Assembly: GCF_014201515.1 (NCBI RefSeq)
Contig: NZ_JACHEQ010000003.1
Coordinates: forward strand, 1-64,000
Direction: 5' to 3'
Length of the DNA: 64,000 nucleotides
Source of the DNA: Anoxybacillus mongoliensis
GTDB taxonomy: Bacteria > Bacillota > Bacilli > Bacillales > Anoxybacillaceae
Shown here: positions 46,262 through 56,730 of the stretch, in pieces
How the letters are laid out: every line of letters begins with the position of its first letter
Numbering within the stretch: the stretch's first letter is position 1
Position numbers and translations under genes: made by a program
Notes under the pieces: generated by a model
What the model was told of the DNA's origin: nothing
Database searches by the model: none
Seen by the model: the letters and a program-made list of their open reading frames with translations, nothing else

Positions 46262-46404
46262 GTTAGACAAATTTCTTATCAATAATATAACATTTTTTTA
46301 TCTATAAATAAATAGCGAATAAAAAAAATGTCGAAAAAAGTCGTAAGAAATAATATGTAAGCGATTGTAATAATATATCATTATTATGTCCCATTTATAC
46401 AAAA

Positions 46405-46430
46405 AAGAGGCTTATTTTTCAGCCTCTTTT
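46405..46430 (-). terminator. spoIIIE terminator
   Basis: AAAGAGGCT/AGCCTCTTT stem at the spoIIIE stop with a T-run on the minus strand. Confidence 0.85.
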
Positions 46431-48669
46431 ATGACGTTTTTGCTTCATCATTTGACGATACGAGCACAGCGCGCGGTTTACTTCCTTCATAAGGTCCGAC
46501 GATGCCTCGCGCTTCCATCGCATCAATTAAACGTGCAGCACGGTTATAACCGATGCGGAATCGTCGTTGCAACATCGAGACAGATGCACTTTGCATGTCA
46601 ATGACGAGCTGCACCGCTTCATCAAACAACTCATCATCGAACGCTTCTTGTGGTTCGTCATCTTGCGCCATCATCGTTTCTTCATATTGTGCTTTTTGTT
46701 GTGAAATGACATATTGCACGATGTTTTCTACTTCTTGATCGGACACAAAAGCACCTTGTACTCGAACAGGTTTGGAAGCACCGACAGGTAAAAAGAGCAT
46801 GTCGCCACGCCCAAGTAATTTTTCAGCACCTCCCATATCTAAAATCGTACGTGAATCGGTTTGTGATGATACGCTAAATGCGATGCGAGATGGAATGTTT
46901 GCCTTAATGACACCTGTAATCACATCGACGGATGGACGCTGTGTTGCGATAATTAAATGAATGCCTGCCGCACGCGCCATTTGGGCAAGACGGGTAATGG
47001 AATCTTCTACATCACTTGAGGCAACCATCATTAAATCAGCGAGCTCATCAACAATGACAACAATATATGGTAACAGAGGCTGCTTCGTTTCCGCTGTTTC
47101 ATTATGCCGCTCAATATATTCGTTATATCCTTCAATATTGCGCGTGCCTGTATGCGAAAATAGTTCATATCGCCGCTCCATTTCGCTCACTACTTTTTTT
47201 AATGCTTGAGACGCTTTTTTCGGATCAGTGACGACTGGAGAAAGCAGATGCGGAATGCCGTTATATACGCTTAACTCAACCATTTTCGGATCAATCATCA
47301 TCATTTTTACTTCATGAGGTTTCGTGCGCATGAGTAAACTAACGATAATGGCATTAATACATACACTTTTCCCGCTTCCTGTTGCGCCCGCAACAAGTAA
47401 ATGCGGCATTTTATTCAGTTCAGCAAGCACCGCTTGTCCGGAGATGTCACGTCCAAGTCCAATTAACAGTTTCGCCTCTTTCTTATCTGCTTCTTTCGCC
47501 TCTAACACTTCTCGTAAAGAAACCATCGCAATTTCCTCATTTGGCACTTCAATTCCGATCGCTGATTTTCCTGGAATCGGAGCTTCAATGCGAATGTCTT
47601 TTGCCGCTAGGGCGAGCGCTAAATCGTCACTTAAACTAACAATTTTACTTACTTTCACACCAACATCTGGATATACTTCATATCTTGTGACAGCTGGTCC
47701 GATATGCACTTTTGTTACTTTTGCCTTTACACCGAAACTTTGAAACGTTTTCTCAAGTTTGCGAGCATTTTCATAAATACTTTCTTTTTCTCGCGATTGA
47801 TCAACGGTCTTTGGTGGAGAAAGCAATTCAATGGGCGGCAGCGCATAATCTGTTTCATGTGTTTGCATAAATACGATCGGATTTTCTTTTTCAACTACTT
47901 CGTGAAAATTAGAAATAACAGGTCCTTCGATCATAGTTTCTTCTTCTTTTTCTTCTTTGTCTTCTTGTTCTTCGAGCGCCGTCACCACTTCAATATGCGG
48001 CTGTTGTTGCTTTTCTTTTTTCGGACGATTCAAAAACGAACGGACATCCGCAATGACAGCTTTTGTTTGCGTTCGCATAAACGAAAGGAACCATTCTATT
48101 CCTTTACCGGCTGTATCACGCAACGTTTTACCTGTAAGAAGTAACACGCCAATGATCATCAATAATGAAGCAATCCATTTTGTTCCTAATTGATCGAATA
48201 AATAGTAGCTTATCGTATACAATAAAGCACCGAGCATCCCACCGCCTAAATCAGAAAAAGAGCTACTTTCTCCACGCACATCTGCCCAAAATAGTTCCCA
48301 CGTTGTTCGAATAATGCTTGGATTTACTAATTTCCCATTGCGCGATAAAATGTGAAACAGCGTCTCATGACTAAACAACAATAGTGAAAGGATAATCAAA
48401 TACAAACCGACAAGAATACGGTGAAAAAATGAAGGCCATGCACGCTTCCAAATGACATATAGCGACGTCACAAGCGCCCCTAATAACGCAACGATATACC
48501 ACTCACCCATAAAAAAGCGGGTAGCAAAAACGAGCGAACGCCCGACGGCTCCGACATTTGCCATCGCAATGACCGTACATGCTAACATCGTTAAACCGAT
48601 TAACTCGAAGCGTAACGTTTTTTTCCATTGATCTTGTTTGTTTGTGCGACGTTTATTTTTCTTTCCCAT
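46429..48669 (-). CDS. spoIIIE: DNA translocase SpoIIIE (FtsK family)
   Basis: About 746 aa from ATG 48669 ('[12 protein letters not shown]'). Four N-terminal membrane helices, an acidic linker (residues about 230-270), the motor domain with Walker A '[16 protein letters not shown]' and '[12 protein letters not shown]', and the gamma winged-helix at the C terminus ('[18 protein letters not shown]') that reads the SRS sequence. It pumps the chromosome into the forespore. Downstream of ylzJ and tepA as in Bacillus. Confidence 0.95.
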   Translation of the reverse strand: MGKKNKRRTNKQDQWKKTLRFELIGLTMLACTVIAMANVGAVGRSLVFATRFFMGEWYIVALLGALVTSLYVIWKRAWPSFFHRILVGLYLIILSLLLFSHETLFHILSRNGKLVNPSIIRTTWELFWADVRGESSSFSDLGGGMLGALLYTISYYLFDQLGTKWIASLLMIIGVLLLTGKTLRDTAGKGIEWFLSFMRTQTKAVIADVRSFLNRPKKEKQQQPHIEVVTALEEQEDKEEKEEETMIEGPVISNFHEVVEKENPIVFMQTHETDYALPPIELLSPPKTVDQSREKESIYENARKLEKTFQSFGVKAKVTKVHIGPAVTRYEVYPDVGVKVSKIVSLSDDLALALAAKDIRIEAPIPGKSAIGIEVPNEEIAMVSLREVLEAKEADKKEAKLLIGLGRDISGQAVLAELNKMPHLLVAGATGSGKSVCINAIIVSLLMRTKPHEVKMMMIDPKMVELSVYNGIPHLLSPVVTDPKKASQALKKVVSEMERRYELFSHTGTRNIEGYNEYIERHNETAETKQPLLPYIVVIVDELADLMMVASSDVEDSITRLAQMARAAGIHLIIATQRPSVDVITGVIKANIPSRIAFSVSSQTDSRTILDMGGAEKLLGRGDMLFLPVGASKPVRVQGAFVSDQEVENIVQYVISQQKAQYEETMMAQDDEPQEAFDDELFDEAVQLVIDMQSASVSMLQRRFRIGYNRAARLIDAMEARGIVGPYEGSKPRAVLVSSNDEAKTS

Positions 48670-48733
48670 TTCGTCCACTCCAACATGTAAGATGAAAAAG
48701 CAGCCAACAGAGAAGCGTGGCTGCTTGTTCTTA

Positions 48734-48958
48734 TTATACCATAAATTGTAGTGATGTCGCATGAAGTTTTGTGCCCGGTTCATACGTCAAATAATGTTTT
48801 GGATCGCTACTTAGTACACGCACAATTTCATACTCATTCGTTTCTGTCTGTTGCACAAGCAACGTCACTCCGTTATATTGAACGGTGCGGTGTTTTCTAT
48901 ACTCCGTTTCGTTCGTTTGAAAAACTAAAAACTCTGGAACGATTGTATGTAAAATCAT
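48734..48958 (-). CDS. ylzJ: YlzJ-like small protein
   Basis: 74 aa. It matches the YlzJ family (small beta-rich protein, '[21 protein letters not shown]'). It overlaps tepA by 4 bases and lies just before spoIIIE, the conserved context. Function unknown. Confidence 0.85.
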   Translation of the reverse strand: MILHTIVPEFLVFQTNETEYRKHRTVQYNGVTLLVQQTETNEYEIVRVLSSDPKHYLTYEPGTKLHATSLQFMV

Positions 48959-49668
48959 TGTAACATTGCCCCTTTTTGATTAGATCGGTCAATGAGTTCT
49001 CGTAATTTATACATCGCTTGTGACAATCCTCCGACTTCATCAATTAAACCGTATTTCACGGCATCTGTTCCTACCACATTCGTTCCGATATCACGCGTTA
49101 AATTGCCTTTAGAAAACATGAGTTCTTTAAATTTTTCTTCACTAATGTTTGAATGTTTCACAACAAAATTGACGACGCGCTCTTGCATTTTATCTAAGTA
49201 CTCAAACGTTTGTGGCACGCCAATGACAAGACCTGTGAGGCGAATCGGGTGAATTGTCATCGTTGCCGTTTCTGCGATAAATGAGTAGTCGCAAGACACA
49301 GCAATTGGCACACCAATCGAATGACCTCCACCGAGCACAATCGAAACAGTTGGTTTGGACATCGAGGCCAACATTTCTGCAATAGCTAACCCTGCTTCGA
49401 CATCACCGCCTACTGTATTTAATACGACAAGCAATCCTTCAATATTAGGGTTTTGCTCAATTGCCACAATTTGTGGAATAATATGTTCGTACTTTGTCGT
49501 TTTATTTTGCGGCGGTAACTGAATGTGCCCTTCAATTTGTCCAACGATTGTTAAACAATGAATCGTTGAATCAGAAGAAAATTGCGGAACATTCGTTTGA
49601 CCGAGCTGAACAATATTTTCTGCTGGAGACGGCTTCGTTTCCTCTTGAGATATATCTCGTTCTTCCAT
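48955..49668 (-). CDS. tepA: translocation-enhancing ClpP-like protease TepA
   Basis: 237 aa, ClpP/crotonase fold. Catalytic-Ser region '[18 protein letters not shown]' and '[12 protein letters not shown]' (His). TepA of B. subtilis affects protein translocation and spore formation. Start after AAGGGGATTG. Operon with ylzJ. Confidence 0.9.
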   Translation of the reverse strand: MEERDISQEETKPSPAENIVQLGQTNVPQFSSDSTIHCLTIVGQIEGHIQLPPQNKTTKYEHIIPQIVAIEQNPNIEGLLVVLNTVGGDVEAGLAIAEMLASMSKPTVSIVLGGGHSIGVPIAVSCDYSFIAETATMTIHPIRLTGLVIGVPQTFEYLDKMQERVVNFVVKHSNISEEKFKELMFSKGNLTRDIGTNVVGTDAVKYGLIDEVGGLSQAMYKLRELIDRSNQKGAMLQ

Positions 49669-49730
49669 AACAATCCCCTTTCTGTTGCGTCATGTCGTTA
49701 GTATACGTGAACATCGACATGTTCATACAA

Positions 49731-49757
49731 AAAACACCTGCGACACGCAGGTGTTTT
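49731..49757 (-). terminator. rnjB terminator
   Basis: AAAACACCTGC/GCAGGTGTTTT, strong stem after the rnjB stop. Confidence 0.9.
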
Positions 49758-49778
49758 CTTGACTTTGAGCATGTTGTT

Positions 49779-51440
49779 TTATACTTCCATAATAATTGGT
49801 AAAATCATCGGTTTTCGTTTTGTTTTTTCAAATAAATATTGGCTAAGAGCATCACGAATGTTTGTTTTTAATGAAGACCATTCAATGACGTAATCTTCCA
49901 TACTCTTTTCTACAATCTCTTTTACAATTTTTACCGACTCCCCAAACAGCGTTTCGGATTCGCGCACATATACGAAACCGCGTGAAATCATTTCCGGACC
50001 AGCAACGATACGCTTATCTTGTTTACTTAACGTCACAACAACGATCATTATTCCATCTTGTGAAAGTAAACGGCGATCGCGCAACACAATATTCCCTACA
50101 TCACCTACGCCCAATCCGTCAATTAAAATTTGACCACTTGGCACTTTGCCACCAAAACGGGCGTGACCATTACGAAATTCGATTACTTCTCCTTTTTCAA
50201 TCAAAAAGATCGCATCTTGACGAATGCCGACAGCTTGGGCGATTTTTCCATGCGCTTTTTGCATACGAAATTCCCCGTGTACCGGGATAAAATATTTTGG
50301 CTTCATAAAATTTAACATTAACTTTAATTCTTCCTGATATCCGTGCCCAGACACATGAACTTGGCGTTGTCCATATACAACATTTGCTCCTGCACGATAT
50401 AATGCATCAATCGTTCGAGCAATAAATAGTTCATGACCTGGCATTGGGGAAGAAGCAACGATGACCGTGTCTCCTTCCTTAATGTTGATATATTTATGCG
50501 CCTGTTTCGCCATGCGCGCTAGTGCTGCCATCGGTTCTCCTTGATTGCCTGTCGTTAAAATGACTAAGTCGCGATCGTGGTAACGATCCACATCACTCAT
50601 CGAAATGATCATGCTTTCATCCAATTTTAAATATCCGAGACGCACCGCGATATCGATTACCTTATGCATATGCCGGCTCATAATAACAACTTTTCGCCGA
50701 TGATCACGAGCAGCGTGCAACACTTGTTGAATGCGCGTAATATTTGATGCAAAACAAGCAACGATCACACGACCTTGCGCATTGTAAATGACGTCGGAAA
50801 TCTCTTGACCAACAACCGCTTCAGAACCTGTATATCCCGGTTTTTCTGCGTTTGTGCTATCTGATAATAAACAAAGCACGCCTTGAGCCCCAATTTGTGC
50901 CATTTTACCAAAATCGGTGCGACATATACCAACAGGTGTTTGATCAAATTTAAAATCGCTCGTATATACAATGGCGCCTTGCGATGTTTGAATACTTACC
51001 CCAAGACAATCCGGAATGCTATGATTCGTTTGGAAAAATGATATGATAGCTTTGTCAAATACGATCTCGCTGTCAGCATGTATTTCGATGCGCTTCGCTT
51101 TCGATGTAATCCCTTGCTCTTTTAATTTTTCTTCCATGAGCGCAAGCGTCAATTTTGCCCCATACACAGGTACAGTAATTTTTCGCAACACGTACGCAAT
51201 GGCGCCAATATGATCATCATGACCGTGCGTTAAGAAAATGCCACGAATACGTTCTTGTTGTTCAACTAAGTACGAAATATCAGGGATGACCATATCAATA
51301 CCGAACATTTCGTCCTCTGGAAACATAAGACCTGCATCGAGAACGAAAATGTCTTCGTCCACCTCGACGACATACATATTTTTTCCTACCTCTCCAACGC
51401 CGCCGAGGGCAAACACACGAATTTTCTCTGCTTGTTTCAT
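49779..51440 (-). CDS. rnjB: ribonuclease J2
   Basis: About 553 aa from ATG 51440 (AGGAGG upstream). Beta-CASP metallo-beta-lactamase: 'FLTHGHDDHIGAIAYVL' holds the zinc ligands, 'YTSDFKFDQTP' and 'VHVSGHGYQEEL' the later motifs. RNase J2 pairs with J1 in 5'-3' decay and endo-cleavage of mRNA. Between dapA and tepA as in B. subtilis (ymfA). Confidence 0.93.
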   Translation of the reverse strand: MKQAEKIRVFALGGVGEVGKNMYVVEVDEDIFVLDAGLMFPEDEMFGIDMVIPDISYLVEQQERIRGIFLTHGHDDHIGAIAYVLRKITVPVYGAKLTLALMEEKLKEQGITSKAKRIEIHADSEIVFDKAIISFFQTNHSIPDCLGVSIQTSQGAIVYTSDFKFDQTPVGICRTDFGKMAQIGAQGVLCLLSDSTNAEKPGYTGSEAVVGQEISDVIYNAQGRVIVACFASNITRIQQVLHAARDHRRKVVIMSRHMHKVIDIAVRLGYLKLDESMIISMSDVDRYHDRDLVILTTGNQGEPMAALARMAKQAHKYINIKEGDTVIVASSPMPGHELFIARTIDALYRAGANVVYGQRQVHVSGHGYQEELKLMLNFMKPKYFIPVHGEFRMQKAHGKIAQAVGIRQDAIFLIEKGEVIEFRNGHARFGGKVPSGQILIDGLGVGDVGNIVLRDRRLLSQDGIMIVVVTLSKQDKRIVAGPEMISRGFVYVRESETLFGESVKIVKEIVEKSMEDYVIEWSSLKTNIRDALSQYLFEKTKRKPMILPIIMEV

Positions 51441-51515
51441 CTTAAATCCTCCTACAATCAACCAAACTCACCCGCTCAAAGTCACTTACATCCATTATAA
51501 CTGATTCAACAATAA

Positions 51516-51544
51516 AAAAGAAAGGGATGAATTCCCTTTCTTTT
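51516..51544 (-). terminator. dapA terminator
   Basis: AAAAGAAAGGGA/TCCCTTTCTTTT stem overlapping the dapA stop. Confidence 0.85.
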
Positions 51545-52412
51545 AACCTTGTAACACATGCATCAGTTGCAAACGTTCTGATTCAGTAAGTGGCACAAGT
51601 GGAAGTCGAACAGAGCCAACATCTAACCCCTTCAACTGTAAAGCCGTTTTTACTGGGACAGGGCTTGGCGCAGCAAATAATGCTTTCATGATCGGTAATA
51701 ACTGTTGATGCATCGTTGCCGCTTTTTTATTGTCTCCACGCATGAAAGCGTCCATCATTTCTTTCATTTCATTGCCGATAATATGCGAAGCAACGGAAAC
51801 GACACCGCTTCCCCCAATCGCTAACACCGGAAGCGTCAAGCCATCATCGCCGCTATATAACATGAAATCATCGCGTGTTTTTGCAATAATTTCCGTCATC
51901 GCATCTAAATTGCCACTTGCATCTTTGACGGCTACAATGTTCGGAATTTCGGAAAGACGAACGATCGTTTCAACGGAAATATTGACAACTGCTCGCCCCG
52001 GAATGTTATACACCATGACAGGCAACGATGTGTTTTCAGCAATCGCTTTGTAATGCTGATAAATGCCTTCTTGATTTGGCTTATTGTAATAAGGTGCAAC
52101 GACCATAACGGCATCGACACCGATTTCTTCTGCCTTTTTCGTTAGTTCAATCGATGCACGCGTATTGTTGCTTCCTGTTCCTGCAATGACAGGTACGCGC
52201 CCGTTAACAACTTCGACAACATGGCGAAAAAGCGCCAATTTTTCTTCTGTCGTTAACGTCGGTGATTCCCCTGTTGTTCCAGCAACAACAAGTGAATCCG
52301 TACCGTTTTCAATTAAATAGTTAATTAATTGCGTTGTTTTCGCAAAATCGATATTCCCTTTATTGTCAAATGGGGTGACCATCGCTGTGGCAATTTGACC
52401 AAATTGAACCAC
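51543..52412 (-). CDS. dapA: 4-hydroxy-tetrahydrodipicolinate synthase
   Basis: 289 aa TIM barrel. Schiff-base K163 in 'IVAVKDASGNL', Y135 in 'MVYNIPGR', and 'VAGTTGESPTL' near residue 45. It condenses aspartate semialdehyde with pyruvate, feeding both lysine/meso-DAP and spore dipicolinate. Last gene of the asd-dapG-dapA run; 12 bases after dapG. Confidence 0.95.
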   Translation of the reverse strand: MVQFGQIATAMVTPFDNKGNIDFAKTTQLINYLIENGTDSLVVAGTTGESPTLTTEEKLALFRHVVEVVNGRVPVIAGTGSNNTRASIELTKKAEEIGVDAVMVVAPYYNKPNQEGIYQHYKAIAENTSLPVMVYNIPGRAVVNISVETIVRLSEIPNIVAVKDASGNLDAMTEIIAKTRDDFMLYSGDDGLTLPVLAIGGSGVVSVASHIIGNEMKEMMDAFMRGDNKKAATMHQQLLPIMKALFAAPSPVPVKTALQLKGLDVGSVRLPLVPLTESERLQLMHVLQG

Positions 52413-52424
52413 AATTTTTCACTC

Positions 52425-53651
52425 CTAACTAAAGTATTGTTTCTGTTCGGCAAGCTGAAATGCATCGTGTAATGCATTCACCGCTTCTTTTAAATGCTCT
52501 TCCTTCACCAGTACCCAAATAGTCGTATGGCTATCAGCTGATTGTAAAATTTGAATGCCACGTTCGGATAACGCGGTAACAATTTTCGCTGTTACCCCCG
52601 GGACACCAGCGATGCCTGCCCCAACAGTCGATACTTTCGCGCAACCGCGTGTGACAGTTGGCTCATAGCCAAGCTTTTGCAACGTCGCAATGGCGCGATC
52701 TGCCACATCGCTCGATACGGTATATACGACCCCGTTCGGTGAAATGTTAATGAAGTCGACACTGATTCCTTCGTTTGCCATTGCTTTAAATACTTCCGCT
52801 TGTAAATCGTAATGTCCCTCTTTCGCTGGCACTTTAATTTGCGTAATGTTTGAAACGTGCGCAATTCCTGTCACTAATCGCTCTTTCACATCGCTTCCTT
52901 TTTTTCCAATCGATGTGACAAGCGTCCCTGGGGCATCAGAATACGTCGAACGAATGCGCAGAGGCACTTTCGCTTGCATCGCAATTTCGACCGCACGTGG
53001 ATGAATGACTTTCGCCCCTTGATATGCCATATTGCAAATTTCCGTATATGTCACGACATCAAGTGGTCGTGCATTTTCTACGATACGTGGGTCTGCTGTC
53101 ATCACACCTTCAACGTCGGTAAAAATGTCAATCCATTCCGCACCTAGTGCAGCGCCGAGTGCGGCTGCTGACGTGTCGCTCCCACCGCGTCCGATCGTTG
53201 TTACATCTCCGTTTTCGGCAGCACCTTGAAAACCTGCGACAACGACAACATCATGCTCTCTCAGCGCACGCAACAACCGCTCACAACGCATATCGATAAT
53301 TTTCGCATTCGTATGATCATTGTTCGTACGAAAGCCTGCTTGCGCTCCGGTAAAGGCTGTGGCTTTGACACCATGTTTGTTTAACATGTTTGTGAAAACG
53401 ACGCTTGAAATAATTTCCCCACACGCCATCAATAAATCTTTTTCACGGTTTGTCACATATGCATTGGCTCCGTCAATGAGGCTAAGAAGCGTATCCGTTG
53501 CATACGGATCTCCTTTTCGCCCCATCGCCGAAACGACGACAACAACTTTATATCCGTCTTCCAACGCTTTTTCAATATGTTTACGCGCTAAATTTCGGCC
53601 GTGTTCATCACGAACAGACGTACCGCCAAACTTTTGAACGATAATTTTCAA
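52425..53651 (-). CDS. dapG: aspartokinase I
   Basis: About 408 aa from TTG 53651 (GAGGTG 7 bases upstream; gives MKIIVQKFGGTS, the usual N terminus). Kinase motif 'VQKFGGTSV', then two C-terminal ACT domains that in DapG bind meso-diaminopimelate. It phosphorylates aspartate. Operon with asd (23 bases upstream) and dapA. Confidence 0.94.
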   Translation of the reverse strand: MKIIVQKFGGTSVRDEHGRNLARKHIEKALEDGYKVVVVVSAMGRKGDPYATDTLLSLIDGANAYVTNREKDLLMACGEIISSVVFTNMLNKHGVKATAFTGAQAGFRTNNDHTNAKIIDMRCERLLRALREHDVVVVAGFQGAAENGDVTTIGRGGSDTSAAALGAALGAEWIDIFTDVEGVMTADPRIVENARPLDVVTYTEICNMAYQGAKVIHPRAVEIAMQAKVPLRIRSTYSDAPGTLVTSIGKKGSDVKERLVTGIAHVSNITQIKVPAKEGHYDLQAEVFKAMANEGISVDFINISPNGVVYTVSSDVADRAIATLQKLGYEPTVTRGCAKVSTVGAGIAGVPGVTAKIVTALSERGIQILQSADSHTTIWVLVKEEHLKEAVNALHDAFQLAEQKQYFS

Positions 53652-53673
53652 CGTCAACACCTCGATGCTGATT

Positions 53674-54723
53674 TTACGCTTTCACAAGCCCTAATTTTAA
53701 AAGACTTTCGGCAATTTGAACAGAGTTCCATGCTGCTCCTTTTAACAAGTTATCAGAAACGATCCATAAATGGAACCCTGTATCGCGATGTAAATCTTTG
53801 CGAATGCGACCAACGAATACGTCATTTTGTCCTGTTGCATACAACGGCATTGGATAAAGTTGTTCGCTTGGATCGTCTTGCAAGACAACACCCGGGGCTT
53901 CTTTTAGGAGCGACTGGATTTGCTCGACCGATACTCCTTCTTTTTCTACTTCAATGTAAACGGATTCCGAATGCCCTACCATCACCGGAATGCGTACACA
54001 CGTTGCTGCTACTTCCAATTCCGGCATATGCATAATTTTTTTCGTTTCATTAATCATTTTCATTTCTTCAAATGTAAACCCGTTATCTTGAAATTTATCA
54101 ATTTGTGGAATGGCGTTAAATGCAATCGGATAATGTTTGCGATCCGATTTTACCGGTAAAATTTCCGGTGTCACTTCTTCTCCATTTAACATATGCGCGG
54201 TTTGCGTTTTTAACTCTTCTACCGCTTGTGCTCCTGCTCCTGACACTGCTTGATACGTCGAGACGATCACACGTTTTAGTCCAAATGCTTGGCGAATCGG
54301 TTCGAGCGCAACAACCATTTGAATCGTTGAGCAGTTTGGGTTAGCAATAATTCCATTATGCCAATGTAAATCTGCTTCATTCACTTCAGGAACGACAAGT
54401 GGGACGTTTTCATCCATACGAAATGCACTCGTATTATCAACAACAATTGCTCCACGTTTCACCGCTTCAGGAGCAAGTTGCTTCGATACCGCTCCTCCTG
54501 CACTAAATAATGCGATATGCACTCCTTCAAAGCTTTCTGGCTTTGCTGCTTGCACTTCAATTTCTTCACCTTTAAACATGACTTTTTTTCCAGCTGAACG
54601 CTCCGATGAAAGTAAAGACAATTTAGCAATTGGGAAATTTCTTTTTTCTAACGTTTGAATCATTTGCTGTCCGACAGCTCCAGTCGCGCCAACGACGGCG
54701 ACATGTAATCCTTTTTGCTCCAT
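53674..54723 (-). CDS. asd: aspartate-semialdehyde dehydrogenase
   Basis: About 349 aa from ATG 54723 (GGAAGGAG upstream). '[14 protein letters not shown]' binds NADP; catalytic Cys in '[10 protein letters not shown]'; His in '[13 protein letters not shown]'. It reduces aspartyl phosphate for lysine, threonine, methionine and dipicolinate. Conserved position after spoVFB. Confidence 0.95.
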   Translation of the reverse strand: MEQKGLHVAVVGATGAVGQQMIQTLEKRNFPIAKLSLLSSERSAGKKVMFKGEEIEVQAAKPESFEGVHIALFSAGGAVSKQLAPEAVKRGAIVVDNTSAFRMDENVPLVVPEVNEADLHWHNGIIANPNCSTIQMVVALEPIRQAFGLKRVIVSTYQAVSGAGAQAVEELKTQTAHMLNGEEVTPEILPVKSDRKHYPIAFNAIPQIDKFQDNGFTFEEMKMINETKKIMHMPELEVAATCVRIPVMVGHSESVYIEVEKEGVSVEQIQSLLKEAPGVVLQDDPSEQLYPMPLYATGQNDVFVGRIRKDLHRDTGFHLWIVSDNLLKGAAWNSVQIAESLLKLGLVKA

Positions 54724-54828
54724 CTCTTCTTCTCCTTCCAACTGATAGACAATTTTAATATCATTTATTTTAGCACATTCATTCATAAAGGAGAGACGTT
54801 TTTTATAAATTTTCTTGCAACTGTTTAT

Positions 54829-55422
54829 TTATGAGCGACGATGTTCAACGATGACCGGCTGAATTTGTCGACCTTCTAGCGCGGCTTCTACTGTATCGAG
54901 CAATAAAGGCATATGAGCCACCATCGAATTTGGCTTTTTAAATGGATCATCTTGCCCAAATGGAATGAAGTAAATATTTTTTGTCGCCATCAATCGCATT
55001 AAATTCACTCCATTTAAACCGAGCGCGTCATTTGTCGAAATGCCGACAACAACCGGACGATGATTGCGCATTGTTGCTTTTGCTGCCATTAATACCGGGG
55101 AATCTGTCATTGCGTTGGCTAATTTGCTCATCGAATTACCGGTTAATGGTGCAATGACCATACAATCAAGCGGTAATTTCGGTCCTAATGGCTCTGCTTT
55201 TACAATTGTATCAATGACTTGATGACCTGTCATCTCTTCAAGCTTTTTCACCCATTCTTCCCCTTTGCCAAATCGGGTATTTGTCGATTGTACGGTATAT
55301 GAAACGATCGGAATGACGTCTGCCCCTTTAGCAATTAATTTTTCAATTTCTGGCATCACCGCATCATATGTGCAATGTGATCCGGTTAAGCCGAAGCCAA
55401 TGCGCTTTCCTTGTACGTTCAT
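54829..55422 (-). CDS. dpaB: dipicolinate synthase subunit B (SpoVFB)
   Basis: 197 aa flavoprotein-like subunit: 'GFGLTGSHCTYDAVMPE' and 'VIAPLTGNSMSKLANAMTDS'. With DpaA it makes dipicolinic acid in the mother cell late in sporulation. ATG overlaps the dpaA stop by 4 bases. Confidence 0.93.
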   Translation of the reverse strand: MNVQGKRIGFGLTGSHCTYDAVMPEIEKLIAKGADVIPIVSYTVQSTNTRFGKGEEWVKKLEEMTGHQVIDTIVKAEPLGPKLPLDCMVIAPLTGNSMSKLANAMTDSPVLMAAKATMRNHRPVVVGISTNDALGLNGVNLMRLMATKNIYFIPFGQDDPFKKPNSMVAHMPLLLDTVEAALEGRQIQPVIVEHRRS

Positions 55423-56321
55423 CTTTTATTCTCCTTTCTTTTTTTCAAATCTGCTGAAAGAAGTTGTGCTAATACGTTCGCGACAATTTGCCCCGCTGTT
55501 TTCGGAGCGACAATACCAGGGAGCCCTGGAGCTAATAACGCTTGAATACCGCGTTTTTCCGCATATCGAAAATCTGTTCCGCCCGGTTTTGATGCTAAAT
55601 CGATAATGAGCGTATGAGCAGGCATTTTCGCAATGACGCTTGCGGTTACAATGGGATGTGGGATCGTATTAATACAAACGTCAATATCTTTCACGTGTTG
55701 TTCTAAATCGTTTAAATGAAACGGTTCAAGCGCCATCTCTGCAATGCGCGCTAAATGTTCGGAGCGGCGGGCCCCCACTTTTACTTTCGCTCCTAAAGCC
55801 GCAAACGTTCGAGCAACGGTCATACCTACGCGGCCTAACCCTAAAACAGCAACGCGTGACCCATGAATTGTCACATCTGTATGTTGAATGACCATCATGA
55901 CCGTTCCTTCTGCCGTAGGAATCGAGTTATAAATAGCGACATCATCGCGTTCGAATAGTTGAACATGTTTTCGTCCGACCGACTTAACGACACGGTCTAA
56001 ATAGTCATTGGTAATCCCTGAGTAAACGGTACAATGCGTCGGGGTTTGACGGAGTAATTCTTCTGTAAACGTCATTTTTTCGTTTGAAAATACCGTTTGA
56101 ATTTCACCGTCCATGCTCGTTCCGTGAACAGGTAAAATAATAGCATCCACTTCGTGAAAATCGACTTCGTGAATTTTCATTTTCGTTACCCCAGCAAAGC
56201 CATGGTCTAATTGATCGAAGCCAACAAGTGACAGTTTTGCGTCAAGTTCCATCAATTTCCGAATGACTTCAAGCTGCCGAGCGTCCCCACCGATGATCGT
56301 AACGTGCATTCCTGTCAGCAT
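55419..56321 (-). CDS. dpaA: dipicolinate synthase subunit A (SpoVFA)
   Basis: About 300 aa from ATG 56321 ('MLTGMHVTIIGGDARQLEV'). Rossmann NAD(P) motif 'VAVLGLGRVGMTVARTFAALG' in the second half. It catalyses dipicolinate formation from the DapA product with DpaB. First gene of the dpaAB pair; sigma-K control is expected from Bacillus but not read from this sequence. Confidence 0.93.
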   Translation of the reverse strand: MLTGMHVTIIGGDARQLEVIRKLMELDAKLSLVGFDQLDHGFAGVTKMKIHEVDFHEVDAIILPVHGTSMDGEIQTVFSNEKMTFTEELLRQTPTHCTVYSGITNDYLDRVVKSVGRKHVQLFERDDVAIYNSIPTAEGTVMMVIQHTDVTIHGSRVAVLGLGRVGMTVARTFAALGAKVKVGARRSEHLARIAEMALEPFHLNDLEQHVKDIDVCINTIPHPIVTASVIAKMPAHTLIIDLASKPGGTDFRYAEKRGIQALLAPGLPGIVAPKTAGQIVANVLAQLLSADLKKRKENKR

Positions 56322-56417
56322 GAGTTCATTCACCCTCTTATACATCTAGTTTTTTGCCCATCGTTACTTTCACATCTTATGATGTCGGTTATAAAACGGT
56401 GAGCGGAAAATAAAAAA

Positions 56418-56437
56418 AGACACCCCTTTAGGTGTCT
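56418..56437 (-). terminator. ymxH terminator
   Basis: AGACACC/GGTGTCT overlapping the ymxH end, with a T7 run following on the minus strand. Confidence 0.8.
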
Positions 56438-56672
56438 AGTCATCGACATCAATTAAAATCATATCAGAGCCGATCCTTTTTACACGGCTCCACGGTACGC
56501 GTATATCTGTCCCATCTTTTCGAAAGCCGAACCATTTCGTTGTCGGAATTAAAAGCGCTTGAATTTGACCTGTTCGTTCATTGATTTCTAAATCTGTTTG
56601 TCCTAAAATACCGAGCCGCTCTGCTCGCTTCATATCGACAATTTCTTTTCCGCTTAGTTCACTTAATCGCAT
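56436..56672 (-). CDS. ymxH: YlmC/YmxH-family PRC-barrel protein
   Basis: 78 aa from ATG 56672 (AAAGGGGGACG upstream). PRC-barrel-like: 'MRLSELSGKEIVDMKRAERL' and 'VPWSRVKRIGSDMILID'. Small sporulation-associated protein in Bacillus of unknown action. Between mlpA and dpaA as expected. Confidence 0.88.
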   Translation of the reverse strand: MRLSELSGKEIVDMKRAERLGILGQTDLEINERTGQIQALLIPTTKWFGFRKDGTDIRVPWSRVKRIGSDMILIDVDD

Positions 56673-56730
56673 ACGTCGTCCCCCTTTCTTTATCATTGTA
56701 GAAAAAAAGCATAAAAAAATGCCTGCAAGT

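Noticed and set aside
53652-54828. Lysine riboswitch for the asd-dapG-dapA genes
   Set aside because: The gaps upstream of asd and dapG are about 100 and 23 bases, too short for an L-box, and no core motif is visible.
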